DNA from: Fibrobacter sp.
Lineage (GTDB): Bacteria; Fibrobacterota; Fibrobacteria; Fibrobacterales; Fibrobacteraceae
Length of the DNA: 64,000 nucleotides
Reading direction: 5' to 3'
NCBI GenBank assembly: GCA_024399015.1
Contig: JAKSIC010000008.1
Location: 1-64,000 of the forward strand
In this document: positions 1 through 7,193 of the stretch, piece by piece
Layout of the letters: the number at the start of each line of letters is the position of its first letter
Position numbering within the stretch: position 1 is the stretch's first letter
Position numbers and translations under genes: made by a program
Notes under the pieces: generated by a model
Seen by the model: the letters and a program-made list of their open reading frames with translations, nothing else
The model's database searches: none
Told to the model about the DNA's origin: nothing

Positions 1-1
1 G

Positions 2-76
2 AAGTTCGGCGCACACCTTCCGAAGGAACTCTCTGACATCATCGACATGATTCAGAAGCGCCTCGAAAACGCTTAA
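2..76 (+). CDS. C-terminal fragment of an unidentified gene
   Basis: Frame 2 is open from the window edge to a TAA at 74-76 and encodes the last 24 residues of a protein ending in IQKRLENA. The codons (AAG, CTC, GAA, ATC) match those of the well-expressed genes elsewhere in the window, so I take it as the true end of a gene that starts to the left. The tail is helical and charged. It is too short to assign a family. Confidence 0.6.
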   Translation, partial: KFGAHLPKELSDIIDMIQKRLENA

Positions 77-88
77 TTAGCATTGGGT

Positions 89-116
89 GTCATCCCCGAC
101 TTGATCGGGGATCTCC
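89..116. repeat. 28-bp palindromic repeat, copy 1
   Basis: The 28 bases form an 8-bp perfect stem (91-99 region against 105-112) around a CTTGA loop, with a GTC at the left and CTCC at the right. A second copy lies at 28613-28640. The two copies differ only at two stem pairs, and both members of each pair have changed so that pairing is kept. It sits right after the stop codon of the first gene. Confidence 0.7.
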
Positions 117-120
117 TTTA

Positions 121-160
121 AAAACGGTTTGCAGCTTAACAGTTGCGAGCCGTTTTTTAT
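121..160 (+). terminator. Terminator-like hairpin upstream of the first lipoprotein
   Basis: AAAAACGG pairs with CCGTTTTT across a short inner stem (GCA/TGC), and a T-rich tract follows. It probably ends transcription of the gene that enters from the left edge. It lies directly before the TATATT box at 162-167. Confidence 0.5.
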
Positions 161-161
161 T

Positions 162-167
162 TATATT
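162..167 (+). promoter_or_regulatory. -10-like TATATT placed for a leaderless start
   Basis: TATATT at 162-167 ends seven bases before the ATG at 174, where transcription would be expected to begin. No Shine-Dalgarno sequence lies between them. I see no convincing -35 box. The same geometry occurs at 46953-46965. Confidence 0.4.
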
Positions 168-173
168 GTGTAC

Positions 174-638
174 ATGCGGTTAGGTGTTATAGCTTTATTT
201 TCTTGTATTGCCCTGTTGTCGGGCTGCAGCCGTCAATACGGAAATTTTTTCCGAATTGTTGTGAACGAAACTGTTCAGGACGAATCCCGAAATGACGAAA
301 TTGTATTTTCCGGTAGCAGATTTGATGTGGCTACACCGGAAGTTTCTGGGGATTCTCTGAAACAGTCTGTGCGCCGGATAGAAATCTCCCGCCCGTCGTA
401 CGCTCTTGAAGAATCTGAATACGACGATGACATGATTCTGTGGTATAGAGACGGCGTCCCGTATCAGGGGCTTTCTATCGTTTATAACAGGAGTGACAAA
501 AAATATACGGCAATCCTTTATAGCGATGTTAGCGAATCAAAAATTTTATTCAAGAAGTCAATGGAAATCCCTGTTGTAAAGGATGTTGTTGATTCACATC
601 TTGTCTTTCGGGTTGATCTGGAAAGCAGAAATCCATAA
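174..638 (+). CDS. Putative lipoprotein of unknown function
   Basis: The 154-residue product starts with a short basic stretch and a hydrophobic segment ending in the lipobox LLSGC, so it should be exported and lipid-modified at Cys17 or nearby. The mature part is acidic and has no motif I recognise. I chose ATG 174 over the in-frame ATG at 129 because the signal peptide begins there and 129 lies inside the upstream hairpin. No Shine-Dalgarno sequence is visible. The next gene, also a lipoprotein, begins 12 bases after the stop, so the two are probably co-transcribed. Codon use is AT-rich compared with the enzymes downstream. Confidence 0.75.
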   Translation: MRLGVIALFSCIALLSGCSRQYGNFFRIVVNETVQDESRNDEIVFSGSRFDVATPEVSGDSLKQSVRRIEISRPSYALEESEYDDDMILWYRDGVPYQGLSIVYNRSDKKYTAILYSDVSESKILFKKSMEIPVVKDVVDSHLVFRVDLESRNP

Positions 639-650
639 GAGGTTTGTTGG

Positions 651-1328
651 GTGATGAAAAAATGTGCTTTCCTTTTATTGTTTTTTTTTGCGCTTGTTTT
701 TTTTACGGGGTGTGGCGGATCTTCCAGGAAGTTTGTTGATCCCGCTTGGTTTGCTCCTCCCAGCTCTATTACGATTCTTGCGACGGAACCTTTTGTGGAT
801 AACGAGAGCGATGTTCTGGATGATTTTGGCTCGTTTAAAAGCTTTAGGCTATGGTACGTGTCTTATCTGGAAAGGGCTTTTAATCAGTATTTTGCTGCGA
901 CTCCTTATGTTAGGTCTGTTTCTGATGAGGATGTGGAGCCGAAACTTGTAAATTGGGACGGCAAGGATATGAAAATCCCATATTTTAAGCGGGACAAGTT
1001 AGATAGTCTTTCTGGACTTGTTGTCACTATTGACTCCCTACGTTTTTGGAGGGATGTTGAGCCCAACGCCAGGCAAAACTGGGTGGGTAAGCCAAGATTG
1101 AACGCAACTCTGTTCTATAGCATTTTCTCGATAGAGGATGATCGTTTGTTGGCTTATGGCAATGCTAGAGTTGACGATACGTTTGCCTTTGCGATGGATA
1201 GGGAGAACTGGGAAAATGTTTTAGATAGAGTTGTTCAGCGAGTTGTAGATTTTACGCCTCTAGGTAACGGTCGAAAAACTGAGAAATTAGGGGTGAATTC
1301 TCGTGTTATAGAAGGGCATTATAACTGA
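651..1328 (+). CDS. Putative lipoprotein of unknown function
   Basis: The 225-residue product opens with MMKK and a very hydrophobic segment ending in the lipobox FFTGC, followed by GGSS. It is therefore predicted to be a lipoprotein, with a mature part of about 205 residues. The start is GTG 651 or ATG 654; AGAGG at 638-642 serves either. The body has a segment beginning SITILATEPF and a C-terminal helix. It loosely recalls lipoproteins of the transporter-auxiliary type, but I cannot place it. It follows the lipoprotein at 174-638 by 12 bases. AT-rich codons suggest low expression or an accessory origin. Confidence 0.75.
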   Translation: MMKKCAFLLLFFFALVFFTGCGGSSRKFVDPAWFAPPSSITILATEPFVDNESDVLDDFGSFKSFRLWYVSYLERAFNQYFAATPYVRSVSDEDVEPKLVNWDGKDMKIPYFKRDKLDSLSGLVVTIDSLRFWRDVEPNARQNWVGKPRLNATLFYSIFSIEDDRLLAYGNARVDDTFAFAMDRENWENVLDRVVQRVVDFTPLGNGRKTEKLGVNSRVIEGHYN

Positions 1329-1475
1329 GTTTGTGATGAGCGCTGCGCAATCCCCTTGAACGAACTTCTGAAAATTTCTAATTTGGCACGCGAAAACAAC
1401 GCGTTTCCTTGTTGGAGTAAGTCCAGTTGTCCGCAATCCGCAATAGCGGGGAAGGCTAGAACGCGCATTCGAGTG

Positions 1476-1510
1476 AAGCGCGCGGCTGGACCGGGCGCTT
1501 GTTGTTTTTT
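1476..1510 (+). terminator. Hairpin with T tract in front of the efflux pump gene
   Basis: AAGCGCGCGG (1476-1485) pairs with CCGGGCGCTT (1491-1500) at 9 of 10 positions, and GTTGTTTTTT follows. It has the form of an intrinsic terminator. It lies between the lipoprotein pair and the Shine-Dalgarno sequence AAGGTG (1511-1516) of the next gene, so it could end the lipoprotein transcript or act as an attenuator for the pump. Confidence 0.55.
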
Positions 1511-1524
1511 AAGGTGTATACATC

Positions 1525-2697
1525 GTGAGTTCTAAAACAAAATTCACGTTCTTGATGTTCCTCCTGGGAATGCTCTCTGCCTTCGGGCCCTTCGTTACTG
1601 ACCTCTACCTGCCGGCTCTGCCCAACTTGGCGGATTACTTCAGGGCGACGCCCTCGGCATCCCAGCTGAGTTTGACCATGAGCATGCTTGGCCTGAGTGT
1701 AGGCCAGCTGTTCATCGGCCCGCTGAGCGACAAGTACGGGCGCAAGCGCCTGCTGGTAATTTGCCTTATCTTGTTTGTAATGAGCACCATGGCTTGCATT
1801 GTTGCACCAGACATTGCGGTCTTCAATGCCTGCCGCTTGGTTCAGGGTCTTGCTGCTTCCGGCGGTATTGTGATTGCTCGTTCCGTTTCTGCGGATTCTT
1901 ACCGTGGCCCTGTGCTCACCAAGTTTCTGGCTATGGTCAGCGCCGTGAATGGGGTGGCCCCTATTGCCGCTCCCGTGCTTGGTGGATTCCTTCTGAATTT
2001 CATGAGCTGGAAGGGAACTTTCGCTGTCTTGCTTCTCTATGGCTTTATTCTGCTGTTCATGGCAGGCAAGTTCCAGGAATCTCTGCCGACTCATCGCCGC
2101 AGCCAGATGTCCATTCTTGCAAACTTTAGTTTGTATGTAAAAGTGTTCCACAATGGCGAATTCGTTCGATTCTTTGCCGTTTGCACTGCTTCCATGATTG
2201 TGCTGTTCGGCTACATTGCTGCGTCGCCCTTCATTTTCCAGAAACTGTACGGATTGAGTCCCATGGGCTTTAGCTTCTGCTTCGCGATGATCGCCTTCTG
2301 TACTGCCGTAGGCTGCGCAACTTCTGGCAAAATCGGAAACGACCGCAAGGCCATCAAGATTGCTGGTATCGGTATTTTCATTGCCTCTCTTGCGGTGGCG
2401 GCTTGCCTTTTGACTCACGCTCCGCTGCCCCTGCTCCAGCTTAGCTTTATGGCTACGACCTTCATGTTCGGTCTGATGCAGCCGCCGGCCAGCGCGTTGG
2501 CCCTGAATGCCGAACGCAAGAATGCAGGCACGGCTTCTGCAGCCATGGGTGCCGCGGGCTTCCTCATGGGCGGTATCGCAAGCCCCATTGTGGGAATGGG
2601 GGATATTGCGGTCACCGCCTCCATCATGCTGGTTACGGGCGGATTCTTGACCATGCTTTTCATGATTGTCGCCAAGGCGAAAATGCCCAAGTCCTAG
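1525..2697 (+). CDS. Bcr/CflA-family multidrug efflux MFS transporter
   Basis: The 390-residue protein is an inner-membrane major-facilitator transporter with about 12 membrane segments. The N-terminal block (FGPFVTDLYLPALP) followed by the MFS motif A (GPLSDKYGRKR, around residues 68-78) is typical of the Bcr/CflA drug:H+ antiporter group, whose members export bicyclomycin, chloramphenicol or related small molecules. The length fits the family. GTG 1525 is preceded by AAGGTG at 1511-1516. The PadR-type regulator gene lies 150 bases downstream with its own promoter; PadR proteins often control efflux pumps, so a link is possible but not shown. The real substrate cannot be read from sequence. 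Confidence 0.88.
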   Translation: MSSKTKFTFLMFLLGMLSAFGPFVTDLYLPALPNLADYFRATPSASQLSLTMSMLGLSVGQLFIGPLSDKYGRKRLLVICLILFVMSTMACIVAPDIAVFNACRLVQGLAASGGIVIARSVSADSYRGPVLTKFLAMVSAVNGVAPIAAPVLGGFLLNFMSWKGTFAVLLLYGFILLFMAGKFQESLPTHRRSQMSILANFSLYVKVFHNGEFVRFFAVCTASMIVLFGYIAASPFIFQKLYGLSPMGFSFCFAMIAFCTAVGCATSGKIGNDRKAIKIAGIGIFIASLAVAACLLTHAPLPLLQLSFMATTFMFGLMQPPASALALNAERKNAGTASAAMGAAGFLMGGIASPIVGMGDIAVTASIMLVTGGFLTMLFMIVAKAKMPKS

Positions 2698-2738
2698 GCC
2701 TCGGGGTGGTGTCTGTGGCTTCACTTGGCCAAATTATT

Positions 2739-2766
2739 TTGAAAAAAACAAAAAAAAGTGTACAAT
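2739..2766 (+). promoter_or_regulatory. Sigma70-like promoter of the padR gene
   Basis: TTGAAA (2739-2744) and TACAAT (2761-2766) are separated by 16 bases. Transcription would start near 2773, upstream of the palindrome at 2796-2810. Confidence 0.55.
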
Positions 2767-2795
2767 CTCAAAAAAAAGGTGTATATTCAAGTTAT

Positions 2796-2810
2796 ATTCC
2801 AACTTGGAAT
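2796..2810. promoter_or_regulatory. Perfect 15-bp palindrome, candidate operator
   Basis: ATTCCAA-C-TTGGAAT is a perfect inverted repeat just downstream of the predicted padR transcription start, where binding would block transcription. Its 13-bp core recurs at 46897-46909 in front of the HD-GYP regulator gene. Confidence 0.6.
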
Positions 2811-2848
2811 ACTCTTAAAGAAGAGTGAATAGAAGAGGACATGGGTTT

Positions 2849-3475
2849 ATGAATCGTTATGATTTGGTATTGCTGGGTTTGATCCTGGAACACGAACGCA
2901 GCGGCTATGATATTATTACCGAAGTTCGTGAACGCGAACTTGACCGCTGGGCAAACCTGAGCACTTCCACCGTTTACAACCGTCTTACCACTCTCGAAAA
3001 GAACGAATGCATCGTGGGTCGTACAGAACGTGACGGCAACCGTCCGGAACGTGTTGTCTTCAATATTACAGACAAGGGTAGGGAAGTCCTCAAGAAAGAA
3101 GTTCTGAAGCATTTGACTGGCTTCAACGACGATCCCCGTACCCTCGGTTTTGCATTCCTTTTCGGTGCAGACAACAAGGAACTGATCCGCACTCTGGAAG
3201 CCCACGAACGCCGCCTGGTGCAGGAAATCGAGAACCTGGAAAAGATGATCGCCGAGGAACCGCGCCCCACCTTGTACCCCGAAGGTCCGTTCCTGAACTG
3301 CATGAGCCGCGACCACATTCTCGTGGAACTTAAGTATGTCCGTGCCGCTATCGGTATCCTGCGTGACCCGGTCCGTAACAAGAAGCTGGACGGCTACTTC
3401 TACATCAACTTCGGTAACCGCCCCTTCGAAAACTTCAAGCAGGCTGCTGAAGGCGAGGGTTCCACCGAAAAGTAA
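2849..3475 (+). CDS. PadR-family transcriptional regulator
   Basis: The 208-residue protein has an N-terminal winged helix (LVLLGLILEHERSGYDI, then a segment STSTVYNRLTTLEK, about residues 5-80) typical of PadR, followed by a long helical C-terminal dimerisation region with coiled-coil character (residues 105-150). PadR proteins are usually ligand-responsive repressors, often of efflux pumps. ATG 2849 is chosen because AGAGGA at 2833-2838 is well placed and the family normally begins a few residues before LVLLGLI; the upstream in-frame GTG 2825 has no such support. A sigma70-like promoter and a perfect palindrome precede the gene, which fits autoregulation. The neighbouring MFS pump is a candidate target. 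Confidence 0.85.
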   Translation: MNRYDLVLLGLILEHERSGYDIITEVRERELDRWANLSTSTVYNRLTTLEKNECIVGRTERDGNRPERVVFNITDKGREVLKKEVLKHLTGFNDDPRTLGFAFLFGADNKELIRTLEAHERRLVQEIENLEKMIAEEPRPTLYPEGPFLNCMSRDHILVELKYVRAAIGILRDPVRNKKLDGYFYINFGNRPFENFKQAAEGEGSTEK

Positions 3476-3586
3476 ACCAATTGTATACGCAACGGGGGAG
3501 ATTTCCTTCTCTCGTTGCACTTTTTATTTCTAGATTTTGAACTGAAAAGATGTACATAGGCTGTAGGTGATTGGCTTTGGCTCAAA

Positions 3587-3614
3587 CCTGGAACCTCGTA
3601 CCTCGAACCTTTTA
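3587..3614. repeat. Heptanucleotide tandem repeat (CCTCGNA-type), 4 units
   Basis: Four consecutive 7-mers (CCTGGAA, CCTCGTA, CCTCGAA, CCTTTTA) lie 30 bases before the cellobiose phosphorylase start. The same unit is repeated seven times before prfB (8273-8321). Confidence 0.65.
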
Positions 3615-3643
3615 TATCACAACCCCTCTATAACGGAGATAAA

Positions 3644-6160
3644 ATGGCTACAACAAAGACAAAGAAGCCCGCTGCAAAGAAGGTGTCCGCTAAGGCCGCC
3701 GCCAAGTACGGTTACTTCGATGACGCTGCTAAAGAATACGTTCTCACCAACCCGGCAACCCCGATCAAGTGGTGCAACTACGTTGGTACCCTGAACTTCG
3801 GTGGTATTGTTGATACTACCGGTGGTACCCTGGTTTGCAAGGGCGACCCCGCTCTGAACCGTATTACCAAGTACATCGCTCAGATGCCCTGCTCTGACTT
3901 CAAGGCAAGCACTGTTTACATCCGCGTTAAGGATGCTAAGGGCGGCTACAGCGTGTTCTCTCCGTTCGTGGTTCCGACCCTCACCAAGATGGACAAGTGG
4001 GAATGCCACGTTGGTCTGTCCTACATGCGTTGGATTGCTGAATGCCAGGGCGTTCGCACTCAGGTCACCATCTTCGTTCCGACCGGATCCAACACCCTCC
4101 TCCAGGACATCCAGGTTACCAATATCTCTAAGGCCGCTAAGGAAATTGATATTGTTCCCGTTTACGAATTCAGCCACTTCGAAGCTGAAAAGCAGCTCAC
4201 CAACGCTGACTGGGTTCCCCAGACCATGACCCTCAAGGCTCATCCGGAAAAGGATGGCTGCCTGGTTCTCGAACAGTACGCTTACATGAAGCGTGACTTC
4301 GCCGTGAACTACGTTACCGCCAACGGTAAGGTTTCCTCCTTCGATGGCGACCGCCGCGTATTCCTCGGCTCCAACGAAATGGGCTCCTGGGCTGCTCCGC
4401 TGTCCCTCGGCAACAAGGAACTTTCCAACTCTGAATGCGACCGTGGCGACAACATCGCTGCTCTCATGATTCACGCTGGCAAGGTTGCTGCCGGCAAGAC
4501 TTTCCGTACCTGCACTCAGCTCGGTCAGGAACAGTCTCTCAAGGTTGCTAACAAGGCTATCAAGAAGTACCGCGACCTCAAGAACGTCGACAAGGCTTTC
4601 GAAGAACTGGCTCAGTTCTGGGTCAAGTACCTCTCTACCATCCAGGTGGAAACCCCGGATGCAGCATTCAACTCCATGGTGAACGTGCACAATCCTCGTC
4701 AGTGCCACACCACCAAGAACTGGTCTCGTTACCTGTCCCTGTACCAGCTGGGCTACGGCACCAGCCGCGGTATCGGTTACCGTGACTCCAGCCAGGACCT
4801 CATGGGCGTTATGAGCCACATGCCGGAAGAAGCTCTGGAACTCGCTAAGAACCTTCTCTCCGTACAGCGCCCCGAAGGTAACGCAATGCACCAGTACGCT
4901 CCGCTCGCTCTTGCTGAAGACAACGGCAACGAAGCTAACGCCGGTGACTCCCGCGAAAAGGCTGGCGTCAAGGACGAAAAGGGCAATCCGATGTATGCCG
5001 ACTGGTACGGCGACGACCATCTGTGGATCGTTCTCACTGTTGCCAACTACCTGAAGGAAACCGGCAAGCTGGACCTCCTCAAGGAAGAAATTCCGTTCTA
5101 CGTTGCTGGCAAGAAGCGTGCTGACCGTCCGAAGGGCACTGTCCTCGAACACCTCAAGCGTTCTCTCGCTTTCACTCACTCCAACATGGGTAAGCATGGT
5201 CTTCCGCTCCTCGGCTTCGCTGACTGGAACGACTGCATGAACCTCCCGCTGGGTGCAGAATCCAACTTCAACTCCGGCTTGTACGCAAAGGCCCTTCTTG
5301 AAATGATGGACATCTGCGAAGCTCTCGGCGACAAGAAGTCCCTTGACATGTACAAGAAGTGGTACGAAGAAATCAAGAAGGCCTTCAACGACAGTTCTTG
5401 GGACGGCAAGTGGTGGATCCGCTGGTTCGGCAAGGACGGCACCGCTTACGGTACCAACAAGGCTAAGTACGGCAAGATCTATTGCAACAGCCAGTCTTGG
5501 TCTGTGATTTCTGGCATCGCTTACGGCGATCGCGCAGTACAGGGCATGGACAGCCTGAACAAGCTCCTGAACACTGCTAACGGTGTGAAGAGCTCTACTC
5601 CGGGTTACCGCGGCTTCGATCCGACCGTTGGTGGCATCTCCACCTATCCTCCCGGAGCAAAGGAAAACGGCGGTATCTTCCTCCACACCAACCCGTGGGT
5701 GATGATCGCTGAAACCATCCTTGGCCGTGGCGACAAGGCATTCCAGTACTACAACCAGATCAACCCCGCTGCAAAGAACGTCAAGCTGGACGAATTCGAA
5801 TCCGAACCGTACTGCTATCCGCAGAACATCCTCGGTGACGAACACAAGCAGTTCGGTATGGGCCGTAACGCATGGCTCTCCGGTACCTCTTCCTGGACCT
5901 ACCAGGCTGCTACCCAGTTCATCATCGGTGTTCGTGCAAGCTTCAAGGGCTTGATCATCAATCCTTGCATTCCTTCCGCATGGGGCGAATTCAAGGTGAC
6001 CCGTAAGTTCCGTGGCGCTACCTACGAAATCTCCGTGAAGAACCCGAAGCACGTCTGCAAGGGCGTTGCCAAGATGGTTGTCGACGGCAAGGAAATCGAT
6101 TCCAACGTCGCACCGGTGTTTACTAGCGGTACCCACAAGGTCGAAGTGACCTTGGGCTAA
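3644..6160 (+). CDS. GH94 cellobiose phosphorylase (probable)
   Basis: The 838-residue cytoplasmic enzyme belongs to glycoside hydrolase family 94, which cleaves cellobiose with phosphate to glucose 1-phosphate and glucose and so saves one ATP per disaccharide. The N-terminal beta-sandwich (about 25-300), the helical linker and the (alpha/alpha)6 barrel (about 340-780) are recognisable. The barrel carries the conserved catalytic segment GFADWNDC at about 525-531 and YGDDHLWI near 450. The length fits cellobiose phosphorylase better than cellodextrin phosphorylase (longer), but chitobiose activity is not excluded. Residues 1-21 form a Lys/Ala-rich tail absent from ordinary family members as I know them; PPi-PFK in this window has a similar C-terminal tail. 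CGGAGAT before ATG 3644 is the ribosome site. Codon use is strongly biased, suggesting high expression. Confidence 0.9.
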   Translation: MATTKTKKPAAKKVSAKAAAKYGYFDDAAKEYVLTNPATPIKWCNYVGTLNFGGIVDTTGGTLVCKGDPALNRITKYIAQMPCSDFKASTVYIRVKDAKGGYSVFSPFVVPTLTKMDKWECHVGLSYMRWIAECQGVRTQVTIFVPTGSNTLLQDIQVTNISKAAKEIDIVPVYEFSHFEAEKQLTNADWVPQTMTLKAHPEKDGCLVLEQYAYMKRDFAVNYVTANGKVSSFDGDRRVFLGSNEMGSWAAPLSLGNKELSNSECDRGDNIAALMIHAGKVAAGKTFRTCTQLGQEQSLKVANKAIKKYRDLKNVDKAFEELAQFWVKYLSTIQVETPDAAFNSMVNVHNPRQCHTTKNWSRYLSLYQLGYGTSRGIGYRDSSQDLMGVMSHMPEEALELAKNLLSVQRPEGNAMHQYAPLALAEDNGNEANAGDSREKAGVKDEKGNPMYADWYGDDHLWIVLTVANYLKETGKLDLLKEEIPFYVAGKKRADRPKGTVLEHLKRSLAFTHSNMGKHGLPLLGFADWNDCMNLPLGAESNFNSGLYAKALLEMMDICEALGDKKSLDMYKKWYEEIKKAFNDSSWDGKWWIRWFGKDGTAYGTNKAKYGKIYCNSQSWSVISGIAYGDRAVQGMDSLNKLLNTANGVKSSTPGYRGFDPTVGGISTYPPGAKENGGIFLHTNPWVMIAETILGRGDKAFQYYNQINPAAKNVKLDEFESEPYCYPQNILGDEHKQFGMGRNAWLSGTSSWTYQAATQFIIGVRASFKGLIINPCIPSAWGEFKVTRKFRGATYEISVKNPKHVCKGVAKMVVDGKEIDSNVAPVFTSGTHKVEVTLG

Positions 6161-6194
6161 AATTTCCCATAGCCGTCGCAATAGTTCGTCGTTC

Positions 6195-6228
6195 GCCCCC
6201 TTACGTACTACTTGTACGCTACGGGGGC
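6195..6228 (+). other. Intergenic hairpin after cellobiose phosphorylase
   Basis: GCCCCC (6195-6200) pairs with GGGGGC (6223-6228), and an inner CGTAC pairs with GTACG. It has no T tract and lies between the stop codon and the true terminator, so it may protect the 3' end of the mRNA or be a dispersed element. Confidence 0.5.
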
Positions 6229-6263
6229 TCACTCCTGCTCTTGCTAGGCTCTGAAAAATTTTT

Positions 6264-6299
6264 GAAGAGGAGGTTCTGGAAAGGACCTCTTCTTTTTTT
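6264..6299 (+). terminator. Intrinsic terminator of cellobiose phosphorylase
   Basis: A 13-bp stem with one wobble pair (GAAGAG-GAGGTTCT against AGGACCTC-TTC) and a GGAA loop is followed by TTTTTTT. Confidence 0.8.
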
Positions 6300-6354
6300 G
6301 CATATACTCTTGCTAGGTTATCTGTGATTTTTGAATCTGGAAAGATTTAAAGAG

Positions 6355-6380
6355 GCTCGTCTGCAAAGACGGGCTTTTTT
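6355..6380 (+). terminator. Second intrinsic terminator
   Basis: GCTCGTCT pairs with AGACGGGC around a GCAA loop and TTTTTT follows. Both this hairpin and the one at 6264 are preceded by CTCTTGCTAGG, as if the terminator module had been duplicated. Confidence 0.7.
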
Positions 6381-6489
6381 GATTTAGCGAAGAGTGTTTG
6401 GCCCTTATGAGACCTGGTTTGACATTGCCAAAGGCTTCTCCTATTCCCAACGATTGCATGTTGGCTTATTTCTATATTTGCGTTCGCTT

Positions 6490-7101
6490 ATGCTTCTCAT
6501 GATTCTTGACATTCTGGGAACTTTCGCCTTCGCTATTTCGGGGGCTGAAAAGGCTGTTCGTTACAGGCTGGACTGGCTTGGCCTTATTGTGCTTGCCACG
6601 GTTACAGGAATTGGGGGAGGTATCATGCGTGATGTGATGCTGGGGGCTACGCCGCCGGCGGCCTTGACCAATCCTATCTATATTCCCATCTGCATTGTGG
6701 GCGCGTTTTTTTATTTGGTTATGCGCAAGAGGATTCGTAAGATCCGAACCTTGATTCTTGTGGCAGATGCCTTGGGATTGGGCTTCTTTACTGCTGTTGG
6801 TGCAGCAAAGGCTAGCGCCATGGCGGCTGGACCTTATTCCATTATTTTGTTTGCAGCCATTACGGCGGCTGGTGGCGGCTTGATTCGCGACTTGTTGGTA
6901 AGCGAAATTCCTCAGGTTCTCAAAAGCGACTTTTATGCGACGGCGGCTCTGATTGGTGGAATTTTGTTTTATGCACTGGATTTTTCAAACCTAGGAAGCA
7001 CTCCGCAGATCTTAATAACAACTGCTTTTACGTTTGCACTACGTCTTTTTGTGATGCGCAAAAAAATCCAGCTGCCTAAGACCCGCAAAAGCGATTTCTG
7101 A
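6490..7101 (+). CDS. UPF0126/TRIC-type membrane protein
   Basis: The 203-residue product has about seven hydrophobic segments and two copies of the family signature: ISGAEKAVRY...GIGGGIMRDVML in the first half and TAVGAAKA...AAGGGLIRDLL in the second. These UPF0126 (glycine-transporter domain) proteins are related to trimeric intracellular cation channels; the ion or solute carried here is unknown. I start at ATG 6490, which matches the usual length of about 205. The frame stays open back to a GTG at 6394, but the added 32 residues are unlike the family and overlap the TATATT box at 6473-6478. No Shine-Dalgarno sequence is seen, so translation may begin near the 5' end of the mRNA. Confidence 0.8.
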   Translation: MLLMILDILGTFAFAISGAEKAVRYRLDWLGLIVLATVTGIGGGIMRDVMLGATPPAALTNPIYIPICIVGAFFYLVMRKRIRKIRTLILVADALGLGFFTAVGAAKASAMAAGPYSIILFAAITAAGGGLIRDLLVSEIPQVLKSDFYATAALIGGILFYALDFSNLGSTPQILITTAFTFALRLFVMRKKIQLPKTRKSDF

Positions 7102-7155
7102 CCCATTTTCAATTCCAATTCGGGCGGAAAAGTACTTCGTCGTAGTCACTTTTTC

Positions 7156-7161
7156 TATATT
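7156..7161 (+). promoter_or_regulatory. -10 element of the SurA/PpiC-like gene
   Basis: The context TTTTTCTATATTTTCCG is almost identical to that before glyQS (33511-33525), which supports TATATT as the local -10 consensus. No good -35 is visible here. Confidence 0.5.
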
Positions 7162-7193
7162 TTCCGTGAAAAATTTCTAACAAGGATAAAATA

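Noticed and set aside
1456-2724. 422-residue frame antisense to the efflux pump
   Set aside because: Composition (His, Gln, Arg-rich) is typical of antisense to a membrane protein.
3617-6232. 871-residue open frame antisense to cellobiose phosphorylase
   Set aside because: It mirrors a clear GH94 gene, has no family motif, and arises from strong codon bias that removes stops on the opposite strand.
6394-6489. Longer start of the UPF0126 protein from GTG 6394
   Set aside because: The added residues are unlike the family, and a -10-like TATATT lies inside them.
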